DNA from: Lachnospiraceae bacterium
Lineage (GTDB): Bacteria; Bacillota; Clostridia; Lachnospirales; Lachnospiraceae
Direction: 5' to 3'
DNA length: 64,000 nucleotides
NCBI GenBank assembly: GCA_016282745.1
Contig: JAEELL010000153.1
Coordinates: 1 to 64,000 of the forward strand
This document shows positions 53,058-62,554 of the stretch, piece by piece (the first letter of the stretch is position 1; each line of letters starts with the position of its first letter). The translations under genes and the position numbers were made by a program. The notes below the pieces were generated by a model that saw only the letters and a program-made list of their open reading frames with translations, searched no databases and was not told where the DNA came from.

Positions 53058-55514
53058 ATGAAGAAGGGGTTACAATTTAACAAAAAGATCGGAAGATTGA
53101 TTAGTATTGTACTTACATTGGTTTTGATTGTTTCCGGAGTACCGGCGAAAAACACACAGGCAGCAGCACTGTCTAACATCAAGGGAAAGACATTCTTTTT
53201 CCTTGGATCATCAGTTACTTACGGATATGCAGCGGGAGGAGTTTCTTTTGCGGACTATATAGCGCAGAGAAATGATTGTACAAGCGTTAAGGAAGCAGTT
53301 TCCGGAACTACACTTGTTGACAACGGTTCGTCATCATACGTTCAGCGTATGCTGAAGAATTTCAACAGATCACAGCATTGCGATCATTTTATTTGTCAGC
53401 TGTCGACTAATGATGCTTCACAGAGCAAACCGCTCGGAAGTCTTAGCAGTTCATACAATTTATCAGACTTTGATACTTCTACAATCTACGGTGCAATTGA
53501 GTACATAGTATGTTTTGCAAAACAGACTTGGAACTGTCCTGTGACATTCTACACAAACCCATACTATAACAATGGTAATTATCAGAACATGGTAAACGCA
53601 ATTTACGCGGTAAAGGACAAATGGGGCATTGGTCTGATTGATATGTGGAACAATCAGGAAATGAGAAATATCAGCGCAGCGGACAAACAAAGATATATGG
53701 CGGATGACATTCATCCTACTGCAGCAGGATATTTGGAATGGTGGACACCTATATTTGAAGATTATCTCCAGAATTACAATTACAGTAGTTCTCCAATAGA
53801 AGTAATTGGACTTCAGGCGTCATCTCCGTCAAACGGAACAATCAATGTAGTTTGGGGACAGACTCAGAGTCAGATAGATAATGGACAGAAATATAATGTA
53901 TATGTAAATAATACAAAGAAATTATCGGCAGTAGCCTGTGGAAGTTACAATATTACAGGACTTTCTGCAGGAACATACAATGTAAAAGTTACTGCAACAC
54001 TTAACGGTCAGGAGACATCGGGAGCAACTGCAAGCGTTACAGTAGCAGGAGGTTCAGAGAATCCTACAACAGTGAATTCAGATGGATTTGTTCAGGCAGG
54101 ACAGAACTGGACAGACCTTAATAACTGGTCAGTTTATTTTGCTTCAGGCTGGGCAAATGATCCTACAGGAAAATATAAGGACGGAGGTTCTTACAATGAC
54201 TTTGCGGTGTTAATTGACAAAGCCAGCGGAGTTGATTGGGGAATTCAGTTGAAGACAAAGGAATTATCTGTAGAGAGTCAGAAGTCTTACACATGTAAAG
54301 TCAAGGTTACATCCAACATGGCAGTAAGTCAGCAGATGAGATTAAAAGACGATATCAGTCAGACAGATACTCTGTTTACATTAGCATCAGGATCAAATGA
54401 AATTACTCTTAATTTTACATCCGCTGATAAGGCCCAGATATTCTTTGATTTAGGACAGGCACCACAGAACCTGAAGTTTGAAATTAAGGGATTGGAACTT
54501 ATTAACAATGATGCACAGACACAGCCGCCTGAGACTACAACAGAGGAACCGACAACAAGAATATTTGATGCATTTGACATAATTGAGGCGGAGTACTTTG
54601 CAGAGCATCAGAACGGTGTTGTTGATAATAATTCCAATGCAAGCGGCGGCCACAATGTGGGAGGAGTAATAGATCAGACAGTACTTCAGTATGATAATGT
54701 TGTGTTCAGTGAAGCTGCAGGTGGAATGGAAATCTGCTATTCAAGCCCAAAATCGATTGCAAACGGAAATGCAGAAATCTATGTTGATAACATGAACAAT
54801 AAGGTTGCTTCAATCAACCTTCCGAATAACTCAACTGCATGGGAAACATACGGAACACATATTGCTCAGTTCGACACAAATATAAGTGCCGGAGTTCATA
54901 CAATATTTATCAAATTTGTAACTACATCTACAGAGAGATATGTTGCAAATGTTGACTGGTTCAGAATAATGAGAGCAACTGATTTTATAGATATAATCTA
55001 TAGTGGAATTGATATTCTTGGATATCAGGTCAGCCATATTTCAAAAGGAATGAGAACGGTATATTGTGTAGACAGCACAATCAACGGACAGGCAGTTGTT
55101 GAGTCAGGACTTATTTATTCATTGACAGATTACGCAAACGAGAATGAATTATATGTTGGAAGCCCAAACAGTAATGTAAAGAATTTTGCAAGTACATCAA
55201 ACGGTATTGTTGATATACCGAATGCACCGGCAGCTGCAACAAGTTATGCAATGACAATGCTTTTTGCAACAAATACAGTGTCAGAGCGTACTGCTGAATG
55301 GAGAATACGTGCATACGCCAAATTGGCAGATGGATCTTATGTATATACAAACTGCAAGACATATAGGATTTTTGACATTGCCCAGAAATTATATGAGAGA
55401 AACATTATGCCTAATGAGGCTTCACACAATTACTTATACACAGACATTTTGAAAATTGTAGATCAGAATTATGTTGAAAAGCCATTTAAGTATAAAAATA
55501 TGCTTGTGAAATAG
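53058..55514 (+). CDS. Secreted SGNH esterase with CBMs and shared C-terminal module
   Basis: An 818-residue exported protein: signal peptide (~1-36), SGNH/GDSL esterase (~42-245), FnIII-like domain (~250-330), CBM4-like domain (~337-480), short Thr linker, CBM6-like domain (~510-640) and the shared C-terminal module (~650-818). Esterase blocks are FFLGSSVTYGY (Ser), QLSTNDASQ (Asn) and ADDIHPTAAGYLEW (Asp-His). CBM6 is recognised by FDIIEAEYFAEHQ at its start and NVDWFRIMRA at its end. The architecture suggests a carbohydrate esterase, for example removing acetyl groups from xylan. It has its own promoter. Confidence 0.85.
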   Translation: MKKGLQFNKKIGRLISIVLTLVLIVSGVPAKNTQAAALSNIKGKTFFFLGSSVTYGYAAGGVSFADYIAQRNDCTSVKEAVSGTTLVDNGSSSYVQRMLKNFNRSQHCDHFICQLSTNDASQSKPLGSLSSSYNLSDFDTSTIYGAIEYIVCFAKQTWNCPVTFYTNPYYNNGNYQNMVNAIYAVKDKWGIGLIDMWNNQEMRNISAADKQRYMADDIHPTAAGYLEWWTPIFEDYLQNYNYSSSPIEVIGLQASSPSNGTINVVWGQTQSQIDNGQKYNVYVNNTKKLSAVACGSYNITGLSAGTYNVKVTATLNGQETSGATASVTVAGGSENPTTVNSDGFVQAGQNWTDLNNWSVYFASGWANDPTGKYKDGGSYNDFAVLIDKASGVDWGIQLKTKELSVESQKSYTCKVKVTSNMAVSQQMRLKDDISQTDTLFTLASGSNEITLNFTSADKAQIFFDLGQAPQNLKFEIKGLELINNDAQTQPPETTTEEPTTRIFDAFDIIEAEYFAEHQNGVVDNNSNASGGHNVGGVIDQTVLQYDNVVFSEAAGGMEICYSSPKSIANGNAEIYVDNMNNKVASINLPNNSTAWETYGTHIAQFDTNISAGVHTIFIKFVTTSTERYVANVDWFRIMRATDFIDIIYSGIDILGYQVSHISKGMRTVYCVDSTINGQAVVESGLIYSLTDYANENELYVGSPNSNVKNFASTSNGIVDIPNAPAAATSYAMTMLFATNTVSERTAEWRIRAYAKLADGSYVYTNCKTYRIFDIAQKLYERNIMPNEASHNYLYTDILKIVDQNYVEKPFKYKNMLVK
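54990..55511 (+). other. Shared C-terminal module, copy 4 (SGNH protein)
   Basis: A ~170-residue module: ILGYQVSHISKGMRTVYCV, SGLIYSLTDYA, ELYVGSPNS, YAMTMLFAT, WRIRAYAKLADGSYVY, FDIAQKLYERNIMP, HNYLYTDILKIVDQNY. It is closest to copy 2 in the GH115 protein, 24 kb away. Confidence 0.9.
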
Positions 55515-55544
55515 TCAGGGTTATTAAAAAAATAAAAATATTTG

Positions 55545-55578
55545 AAAAGGGGTGCTGTTAAGACAGTATCCCTTTTTT
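55545..55578 (+). terminator. Terminator after the SGNH gene
   Basis: AAAAGGGGTGCTGT (55545-55558) and ACAGTATCCCTTTT (55563-55576) pair with some G-U pairs, followed by more T residues. Confidence 0.8.
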
Positions 55579-55600
55579 ATTATCTGACTTGTTATGGATA

Positions 55601-55792
55601 ATCGAGTAGGCTGATTCCTACTCGATACCCACTTTGTGTAATCACTTCGAATCCACTTCGCTACTTCTCAGTGATTACACGGTCGCCAAGTGAAAATCTC
55701 TGTGCAAGCCATGAGATAACTTACTTAGTAAGTTATCGACTGCGACAGCGATTATTTATAATCGCGATAGCACAGATTTTCGCTTGGCGACC
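55601..55792. repeat. Highly palindromic intergenic element, copy 2
   Basis: Three successive structures. Hairpin ATCGAGTAGG/CCTACTCGAT (55601-55626); hairpin GTGTAATCACT/AGTGATTACAC (55636-55680); and a long stem with GGTCGCCAAG...TCTCTGTGC (55681-55705) against its near-complement (55770-55792). Inside the long stem are GATAACTTA/TAAGTTATC and GCGATTATTTATAATCGC (55748-55765), which match the element at 11443-11515. No open frame. Confidence 0.8.
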
Positions 55793-55802
55793 GTGGATAA
55801 CA

Positions 55803-55833
55803 AAAAAAGAACATCCTTGTGGATGTTCTTTTT
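55803..55833. terminator. Terminator hairpin, stronger on the minus strand
   Basis: AAGAACATCC-TTGT-GGATGTTCTT with about eight T residues in the minus-strand reading and five in the plus. No plus-strand gene ends just before it, so it may end a minus-strand transcript. Confidence 0.75.
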
Positions 55834-56164
55834 GATGATTGAAATGTAAAACCCTGTTGCCTTCTCCATGAATAAAGAAAAAAGGAAGTAATGAAAAACT
55901 TCTGGTTCCCTCTCGGGAAAACTCTTATATATTTGCAACCCCCATTGCTTAATATAAGAAACCCCTTTATATTCTCTCTTGACTACCCCACTGTCTCGAA
56001 AGAACCTAATACTTTATATTTTAGTACCTCTCCTTTTGTTAATTTAATTCTAAAACAGATTATTTAATATCTCAATGGCTTACCCCTTAAACGGATTGAT
56101 CGACCCCACGAACGGTATGAATGTTAAAGAAATTTGTCAATATAAGTAAAAATAAGTCTTGCTA
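55834..56164. other. Intergenic region, possible minus-strand RNA
   Basis: No gene was recognised. On the minus strand TTGACA (56140-56135) is followed 17 bp on by TACCGT (56117-56112). The next ~300 nt contain G-rich patches and hairpins such as TTCCC-GAGA-GGGAA, and end at the terminator at 55803. Low confidence. Confidence 0.3.
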
Positions 56165-56194
56165 TTGTTTTATCGCAAGGAAATATGGTATAAT
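56165..56194 (+). promoter_or_regulatory. Promoter of the cdaA-region operon
   Basis: TTGTTT (56165-56170) and TATAAT (56189-56194), 18 bp apart, with a TGG extension before the -10 box. The leader to 56327 is about 125 nt with no recognised riboswitch. Confidence 0.65.
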
Positions 56195-56326
56195 GTATTA
56201 CATTATGCGGGTCTATAACCTTTTTTTGGATTTGACCTTTTCTTTTAGCTGATACAGTTACGAAAATGCATTAATAATTATATAGAATTATATCATTTAC
56301 AGATATATCAGAATTGGGAGACAGGT

Positions 56327-56770
56327 ATGCTTAATAATGAAAAAATCATACTAATGACTAAGTTGGCTCTGTACGAACAGGGTGAAGGAAAAAAGAATAT
56401 CCCGGTAGGAAAATACTACAAGAGCGATTATGTTGGTATGCATCTTTTGAGCTCTTTTGTTTACATTAATATTGCATATTTTATTATCTTTGCAATATGG
56501 GTAGTTCAAAATAGTGAACCATTACTAAAAAAACTTACAACAGGAAAAATATTCGGCATAGTATTTTATGCTGTTGCAATTTATGTTGTTGTTGTAATTT
56601 TATATCTAATAATAAGTTATATTTACTTTGCGTATAAGTACAAAAAGATACGAAGAAGTTTGAAAGGCTATCACTCAAATTTGAGACAACTTCAAAAGAT
56701 TCAGGATATGGAAATCGAAAAGATGCTCAGTGACACTGAGACTAATATCCGGTTAGAGAACGAGATGTAG
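56327..56770 (+). CDS. Small membrane protein upstream of cdaA
   Basis: A 147-residue protein with a soluble start, two membrane helices (FVYINIAYFIIFAIWVV and IFGIVFYAVAIYVVVVILYL) and a charged helical tail (RRSLKGYHSNLRQLQKIQD). GGGAGA precedes the ATG. It lies 13 bp before another membrane-protein gene and ~1.1 kb before cdaA, all on one strand, so the four may form one unit. I do not recognise the family. A role in envelope or c-di-AMP-linked physiology is only contextual. Confidence 0.65.
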   Translation: MLNNEKIILMTKLALYEQGEGKKNIPVGKYYKSDYVGMHLLSSFVYINIAYFIIFAIWVVQNSEPLLKKLTTGKIFGIVFYAVAIYVVVVILYLIISYIYFAYKYKKIRRSLKGYHSNLRQLQKIQDMEIEKMLSDTETNIRLENEM

Positions 56771-56783
56771 GAGGCAGTAAACA

Positions 56784-57764
56784 GTGACACATATATTAGA
56801 ATTCAGAGATACGTTAAAAAGATTATATGCACAGTACGAGATGTTTGTGCTTGCATTATTCAAATTTGTTCTTGTGCTGATATGTATGCTTCTTGTTAAA
56901 AAACACATAGGATACATGGACAAGTTGCAGACAACGTCAGTTATTTTTGCAGTTTCATTTTTATCGGCATTTTTACCATTCGGACTGGTTATACTGATAC
57001 TTGCAATTATTATACTTGCAAATATTTACGCGCTGTCAATGCCACTTGCAGGAGTGGTACTGGGGATTATGCTGGTTATGTTTATTCTGTATTACAGATT
57101 TACACCAAAGGAAGCTATTACAGTAGTGATGGTACCTATGATGTTTTATCTTAAGATTCCGTACATTATACCGATTGTAGTAGGTTTGGTAGCTACACCG
57201 ATTGCTATTGTTGCAGTTGCTTTTGGAACAATAACTTATTATATGATTTATATTATTTCCATTAATGCAGCAATAATAAACAACATGGAAACTGATACAC
57301 CTCTTAAGCAGATTAATTATTATGTGTCAATGCTTGTGGAGAATAAAGAGATGTATTATATCATCGGCATTTTTACGGTAATTATTCTTATTGTTTATCT
57401 CATAAAGAGAATGAAAGTAAATAATGCCTGGACAACTGCAATTATTGTCGGAGGAAGTTTTGAACTTGTTGGATTCATTGTGTTGGGAATGATGATGAAT
57501 TCTCAATCTTCGGTTGTATCTGTTGTTATTGGCACAATTGTAGCAATAGTTTTATCAATTATCATTCAGTTTTTTATTTTTTCATTGGATTACAGCAGAA
57601 CAGAGCATACTCAGTTTGAGGATGATGATTATTATTACTATGTAAAAGCAGTACCAAAGATTAATGTTACTGCCCCTCAGATTAATGTTAAGAGAATAAA
57701 TGCAAAGAGAGAAAAGAAAGTAAAAGAAAAAACGAAAGAGAAGAGTAAGGAAAAAAGAAAATAA
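56784..57764 (+). CDS. Polytopic membrane protein upstream of cdaA
   Basis: A 326-residue protein starting at GTG behind AGGAGG. About eight membrane helices fill residues 20-275 (LALFKFVLVLICMLLV, GLVILILAIIILANIYA, GVVLGIMLVMFILYYRF, IPIVVGLVATPIAIVAVAFG and others). The cytosolic tail is strongly basic (KREKKVKEKTKEKSKEKRK). No transporter motif was recognised. Its place between a small membrane protein and cdaA suggests a role near the diadenylate cyclase, but this is positional only. A short A-rich repeat follows the stop codon. Confidence 0.7.
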   Translation: MTHILEFRDTLKRLYAQYEMFVLALFKFVLVLICMLLVKKHIGYMDKLQTTSVIFAVSFLSAFLPFGLVILILAIIILANIYALSMPLAGVVLGIMLVMFILYYRFTPKEAITVVMVPMMFYLKIPYIIPIVVGLVATPIAIVAVAFGTITYYMIYIISINAAIINNMETDTPLKQINYYVSMLVENKEMYYIIGIFTVIILIVYLIKRMKVNNAWTTAIIVGGSFELVGFIVLGMMMNSQSSVVSVVIGTIVAIVLSIIIQFFIFSLDYSRTEHTQFEDDDYYYYVKAVPKINVTAPQINVKRINAKREKKVKEKTKEKSKEKRK

Positions 57765-57916
57765 AAAATAAAAATAGAAAATAGAAAATAGAAGAAATAA
57801 TACCCAAGATGCAATAAATTAGAATGTTTAGGAGTTTTAATACTATAGGACATAATCAAAAAGCAGATTGCATAGCAAGGATAATCTGAAATAATTTAAA
57901 GAAAGGAAGTGACGTA

Positions 57917-58801
57917 ATGACTATAATGGTTCAGTATATCAGAGATTTTGTTGAGAAATATCTCACCATGCCAAAAGTATATATCAGTGATGCGATAGAA
58001 GTGTTAATTATTGCAGTTATAGTATATTACGTTATGTTATGGTTTAAGAGAACAAGAGCCTGGGTTATCTTTAAGGGGATTATTGTTCTTGTGCTGTTTC
58101 TTATTATGGCAGCTGTATTTAATCTTTCAACAATTTTGTGGATTGCCAATAAGACTTTGAGCGTTGGTATTATTGCTATCGTAATTATCTTCCAGCCGGA
58201 ACTTAGAAGAGCATTGGAGGATCTTGGAAACAGAAATATTATTCTGAATATATTTAAGAGCGGTGACAGTGAAAGAGGAAGATTTTCAGACCGCTCCATG
58301 GAAGAAATAATCAGAGCGACTCTTGAACTTGCAAAAGCAAAAACAGGAGCTTTGATTGTAATTGAAGAAGATAATGATTTGTCAAGATATGATGAAACAG
58401 GTATCGAGATAGATTCGCATATCAGCAGTCAGTTATTGATTAATATATTTGAACATAATACACCTCTTCATGATGGTGCAGTGTTAATAAGAAATGACAG
58501 AATCAGTTCTGCAACATGTTATCTTCCGCTGTCAGAGAGTCTTTCCCTCAGCAAGGATTTGGGAACAAGACACAGAGCGGGAGTGGGAGTGACAGAAGTT
58601 ACAGATTGTCTGGTTATTATTGTATCCGAGGAAACAGGAAGCATTTCAATTGCATCAGACGGCAAATTAATAAGATATGCCGATGCCGCAATACTTAAGA
58701 ACGAACTTATAAAAGTTCAGAATAAGACTGTTCCAAAGGAAAAGAAAAGCAAAAACAGAATAAGCAGGGGAGGCGAGCAGAATGAAGTCGAATCTGAATA
58801 A
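57917..58801 (+). CDS. cdaA: Diadenylate cyclase CdaA
   Basis: A 294-residue membrane enzyme that makes c-di-AMP from two ATP. Three N-terminal helices (~18-95) anchor the DAC domain. The catalytic motifs are HDGAVLIRN (DGA near 186) and GTRHRAGVG (RHR near 218), with EETGSISIA after them. A Lys-rich tail follows. AAAGGAAG precedes the ATG, and the end overlaps cdaR by 20 bp. c-di-AMP controls potassium and osmolyte balance and cell-wall homeostasis in Firmicutes. Confidence 0.95.
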   Translation: MTIMVQYIRDFVEKYLTMPKVYISDAIEVLIIAVIVYYVMLWFKRTRAWVIFKGIIVLVLFLIMAAVFNLSTILWIANKTLSVGIIAIVIIFQPELRRALEDLGNRNIILNIFKSGDSERGRFSDRSMEEIIRATLELAKAKTGALIVIEEDNDLSRYDETGIEIDSHISSQLLINIFEHNTPLHDGAVLIRNDRISSATCYLPLSESLSLSKDLGTRHRAGVGVTEVTDCLVIIVSEETGSISIASDGKLIRYADAAILKNELIKVQNKTVPKEKKSKNRISRGGEQNEVESE

Positions 58802-60041
58802 AATCAGGATGATGATAACGAACAACTGGCTTCTGAAATTGTTTGCTTTGTTGCTTGCAACGGTAATATGGTTGGCAGTAGTTAATATTAATGATCCAAC
58901 AAAGACAGTAACTATATATAACGTTCCAATCCAGATTATAGATGGTGAAGTTATAACAGATATGAATCAGACTTATGAGATAAATGATTCCCAATATGTA
59001 AATGTTACTGTATCCGGAAGACGATCTGTTATAAAAGAACTGACTGCTTCAAGTTTTACAGCTAAGGCATCCATGACAGAACTTTCAATTGCCAATTCCA
59101 TACCGGTTGAAGTAGAGATTACTAACAGTAACATTGCAAGAAAGGTTACTATTTCAAAACAGTCTGTAAACCAGATTTCAGTAGATATAGAAGATGTCCT
59201 GACAAAAACTTACAGTATTGAGACTAAGATTATCGGTCAGGTTGAAAAGAATTATGAAATCAGTGAAGTAAAGGTAGCGAAAAATAAAGTTGACATTACA
59301 GCTCCGGAGTCAGTACACGAAAAGATTAATTCCGTAATAGTACCTATTGATGTGAACGGAGCAACGGAATCTTTTACGGACAAATACAAGATTGATTTGC
59401 TTGATGAGGAAGGCAATGTAATAAAGAAGAGCAGTAACATTGTTCTCGCAAAGAAGAAAGCTAAAGTTACAGTTACACTGTTGAAACTTGTATCAGTTTC
59501 CCTCAATGTCAAGTTAAAGGGTGAACTTTCAAGCGATTGTGAAATCAGCAGTGTGGAAACATCGCCGGACAATATTATAATATGTGGAAAACCGGAGAAT
59601 GTTGAAGGAATCGAATCGATTACTATAGATGGTGATGATGCAGATATTACAGGATTGACAGCAGATGTTGAGAGAAAGGTTGATCTTGTGCAATATCTTC
59701 CTGCAGGAACCAGGATTAAGGGAGATGGTGTTACGACTCTCACTATCAAGGTAAAACAGAACGATATAACACGAGATATTAAGTTATCATCAGCTAACAT
59801 TAAGTTGACGGATGTTCCGGAAGGCATGAAGGGAACAGTGATTTCAGATAGTGTAGTAATTACACTGAAAGGTAAGAAAACCGATCTTGATAAGATTAAT
59901 AAACATAATATAAAGGTAGTTACAGAGTCCTTGAGTTCTTATGAAGAAGGAAAGCACACTGTCAAGGCGACTGCTGAAGTTGATTCAAGTGTTGAAGTTG
60001 AGAATCTTGATGATGTCAAGATTAAATTGGAAAAGAAATAA
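58782..60041 (+). CDS. cdaR: CdaA regulator CdaR (YbbR-domain protein)
   Basis: A 419-residue protein with one N-terminal helix (WLLKLFALLLATVIWLAVV) and an extracytoplasmic part of about four YbbR repeats (each ~80-90 residues, for example DPTKTVTIYNVPIQI and KTYSIETKIIGQVEKNYEI). CdaR binds and modulates CdaA across the membrane. Its gene starts within the end of cdaA behind GGGAGG, indicating coupled translation. No GlmM gene follows here, unlike the common cdaA-cdaR-glmM order. Confidence 0.92.
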   Translation: MKSNLNKIRMMITNNWLLKLFALLLATVIWLAVVNINDPTKTVTIYNVPIQIIDGEVITDMNQTYEINDSQYVNVTVSGRRSVIKELTASSFTAKASMTELSIANSIPVEVEITNSNIARKVTISKQSVNQISVDIEDVLTKTYSIETKIIGQVEKNYEISEVKVAKNKVDITAPESVHEKINSVIVPIDVNGATESFTDKYKIDLLDEEGNVIKKSSNIVLAKKKAKVTVTLLKLVSVSLNVKLKGELSSDCEISSVETSPDNIIICGKPENVEGIESITIDGDDADITGLTADVERKVDLVQYLPAGTRIKGDGVTTLTIKVKQNDITRDIKLSSANIKLTDVPEGMKGTVISDSVVITLKGKKTDLDKINKHNIKVVTESLSSYEEGKHTVKATAEVDSSVEVENLDDVKIKLEKK

Positions 60042-60130
60042 TAAGCATAACATTTCCGGTTAATGAAGAAATAGATGTGCTTTGATAATTAATTAGAATA
60101 AAATCAAATTTTATAAGTAAGGAGATTGAT

Positions 60131-61150
60131 ATGGGTAAGATTTTAGTGACTGGTGGTGCCGGTTATATCGGAAGCCACACATGTGTTGAACTTATCAATG
60201 CAGGGTATGATGTTGTTGTTTTAGATAATTTGTCAAATTCAAGTGAAAAGTCACTTGACAGAGTAAAGGAACTTACGGGAAAAGAAGTAAAGTTCTATAA
60301 GGGAGATATTCTTGACAGAGATATTCTTAATCAGATAATGACAAATGAGGATATTACAAGCTGTATTCACTTTGCCGGATTAAAAGCGGTTGGTGAGTCT
60401 GTTGCAAAGCCTTGGGAATATTACAACAACAATATTAACGGAACATTGACACTTGTTGATGTTATGAGAAATCACGGATGTAAGAATATTATTTTCTCAT
60501 CTTCAGCTACTGTATATGGTGATCCTGTTCAGATTCCTATTACTGAAGAATGTCCAAAAGGTCAGTGCACAAATCCATACGGATGGACAAAGTCAATGCT
60601 TGAACAGATTTTGATGGATATGCAGAAGGCTGATCCTGAGTGGAATGTTATTCTTCTCAGATACTTCAATCCTATAGGAGCACATGAGAGTGGAATTATG
60701 GGTGAGAATCCAAACGGAATACCAAATAATCTCATGCCTTATATAACACAGGTTGCAGTTGGTAAACTTGAGCAGCTTGGAGTGTTTGGTGATGACTATG
60801 ATACACCGGATGGAACAGGGGTAAGAGATTACATCCATGTTGTAGACCTGGCAGACGGTCATGTTAAGGCATTAAAGAAAATAGAAGAAAATGCAGGATT
60901 AAAGATTTATAATCTTGGAACAGGACACGGATACAGTGTTCTCGATATTGTAAAGAATTTTGAAGAGGCGAATGATATAAAGATTCCTTATGTTATAAAG
61001 GACAGAAGGCCCGGAGATATTGCAACCTGTTATTGCGACCCTTCAAAAGCTGAAAGTGAAATGGGTTGGAAAGCTAAGTTTGGAATTAAGGAAATGTGCC
61101 GTGATTCATGGAACTGGCAGAAAAATAATCCAAACGGATATGAAGATTAA
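60131..61150 (+). CDS. galE: UDP-glucose 4-epimerase
   Basis: A 339-residue short-chain dehydrogenase that interconverts UDP-galactose and UDP-glucose. The NAD-binding GGAGYIGSH is at residues ~7-15. The catalytic Tyr-x3-Lys (YGWTKSM) is near 149-153, with Ser in [39 protein letters not shown] and [13 protein letters not shown] match GalE. AAGGAG precedes the ATG. It lies 89 bp after cdaR and 63 bp before the LCP gene, consistent with supply of activated sugars to cell-surface polymers. Confidence 0.95.
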   Translation: MGKILVTGGAGYIGSHTCVELINAGYDVVVLDNLSNSSEKSLDRVKELTGKEVKFYKGDILDRDILNQIMTNEDITSCIHFAGLKAVGESVAKPWEYYNNNINGTLTLVDVMRNHGCKNIIFSSSATVYGDPVQIPITEECPKGQCTNPYGWTKSMLEQILMDMQKADPEWNVILLRYFNPIGAHESGIMGENPNGIPNNLMPYITQVAVGKLEQLGVFGDDYDTPDGTGVRDYIHVVDLADGHVKALKKIEENAGLKIYNLGTGHGYSVLDIVKNFEEANDIKIPYVIKDRRPGDIATCYCDPSKAESEMGWKAKFGIKEMCRDSWNWQKNNPNGYED

Positions 61151-61213
61151 TAAACATAGGATTTATACGAATCCGTAGATTTTAATAAATACGCAAGTAA
61201 ATGGGAGATAATA

Positions 61214-62554
61214 ATGGGTAATACAAAGTCTAAAGCTAAAATATTGAGGTCTTTAAAAAGAAAAAAGATTATATTGACTATCATAGAATGCTTTTTTGCA
61301 TTAATATTTGTTGCATTAGGAGTTGTAGTTTTTGTTCCTTCTGTCAGAACTCAGGCAATGCAGACATTGGCGAAGTCATCATTTGGAAAAAACATCATAA
61401 ATATGTTTGCCAAAGAGAAATTTGACAATTCTTCAATATATGACAGTGATTTTGACGATTCAGCCATAGAAGTGAATGAGATGGAGTACAATTATTCCAG
61501 TGAATATACTGAATTTATTATGTTTGGTATTGATTCAAGGGACAGTACTTTTGATGAGGGAACAAACAGTGATTCCATGGTAATTGTAAGCGTTCACAAC
61601 ACAACCGGTGAAGTAAATATGGTATCACTTTACAGAGATACTTATCTTAGAATATACAACAACGACGGTTCTTACAGATATAGTAAATTGAACAGTGCAT
61701 ACAGTAGTGGAGGCGCTGCAGGTGCAATTAATACAATCAATAAGAATCTTGATATGCAGATTAAAGATTATGTAACTGTTAATTTCTCGGGAGTTGCAGA
61801 AATTATTGATTCTCTGGGTGGAATTGAAGTCAATCTGACTGATGATGAGGTATCACAGCTTAATCATCATTTGAAGAGTACTCTCAGTTCAACAGGTGAG
61901 TATTCGCCAAAGGTTACATCAAGTGGAAAGAATGTTCATCTTAACGGATTGCAGGCCACAACATATTGTAGAATCCGTAAAGCAACATTCTATGATCCGG
62001 AAACCGGCAACAGGGTAAATGATGATTACGGAAGAGCGGCAAGACAGCGTCTTGTTGTAATGAAGCTTGTTGACAAGGCAAAGAAGGCAGGAATGACAGA
62101 ACTGCAGGAGATGATGGATACAGTTCTCAATTCCAGCACAAAAGGACAGGATCAGATAATTAAGACAAGTTTCAGCATGGAGGAAATGGTTGATATGCTA
62201 CCTATTATTTTCAAGTTTTCACTTGGACAGAGTAGCGGATTTCCAAGAAAACTTACAACCAAATCTATAAATGGTGCTGATTGTGTATTGGCCAAGGGAC
62301 TTAGCAGAAATGTTAAGATTTTGCATAAGTTCTTATATGGTGAAGAAGAATATGAGCCTACAGAGACAGTTAACGAAATCAGCAATGAAATCAAATACAG
62401 TACAGGTATTGACAATGATGGATCAGATGATAATGTTGACGATACTGTATTCAAGACTGAAGATGTAGAAAATGAGAGCACATCTACTGCAAGTGAAAAT
62501 GTTGAAAATATGAATTTCGACTATGATGACAAGGGAAAGAGTGATTTTTATTAA
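61214..62554 (+). CDS. LytR-CpsA-Psr (LCP) family protein
   Basis: A 446-residue membrane protein with one N-terminal helix (~21-43, ECFFALIFVALGVVVFVP) and an extracytoplasmic LCP domain (~95-300): FIMFGIDSRD, NSDSMVIVSVH, VNMVSLYRDTYLRI, KLNSAYSSGG, GGIEVNLTDDE and the RKATFYDPETGNRVNDDYGR block. LCP enzymes attach wall teichoic acid-like polymers or capsule to peptidoglycan. The C-terminal ~60 residues are acidic and Ser/Thr/Asn-rich. It follows galE closely, fitting a surface-polymer role. Confidence 0.9.
   Translation: MGNTKSKAKILRSLKRKKIILTIIECFFALIFVALGVVVFVPSVRTQAMQTLAKSSFGKNIINMFAKEKFDNSSIYDSDFDDSAIEVNEMEYNYSSEYTEFIMFGIDSRDSTFDEGTNSDSMVIVSVHNTTGEVNMVSLYRDTYLRIYNNDGSYRYSKLNSAYSSGGAAGAINTINKNLDMQIKDYVTVNFSGVAEIIDSLGGIEVNLTDDEVSQLNHHLKSTLSSTGEYSPKVTSSGKNVHLNGLQATTYCRIRKATFYDPETGNRVNDDYGRAARQRLVVMKLVDKAKKAGMTELQEMMDTVLNSSTKGQDQIIKTSFSMEEMVDMLPIIFKFSLGQSSGFPRKLTTKSINGADCVLAKGLSRNVKILHKFLYGEEEYEPTETVNEISNEIKYSTGIDNDGSDDNVDDTVFKTEDVENESTSTASENVENMNFDYDDKGKSDFY

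Noticed and set aside
59252..59827. 191-codon minus-strand open frame
   Set aside because: It is a shadow of cdaR, whose repeats and operon position are clear.
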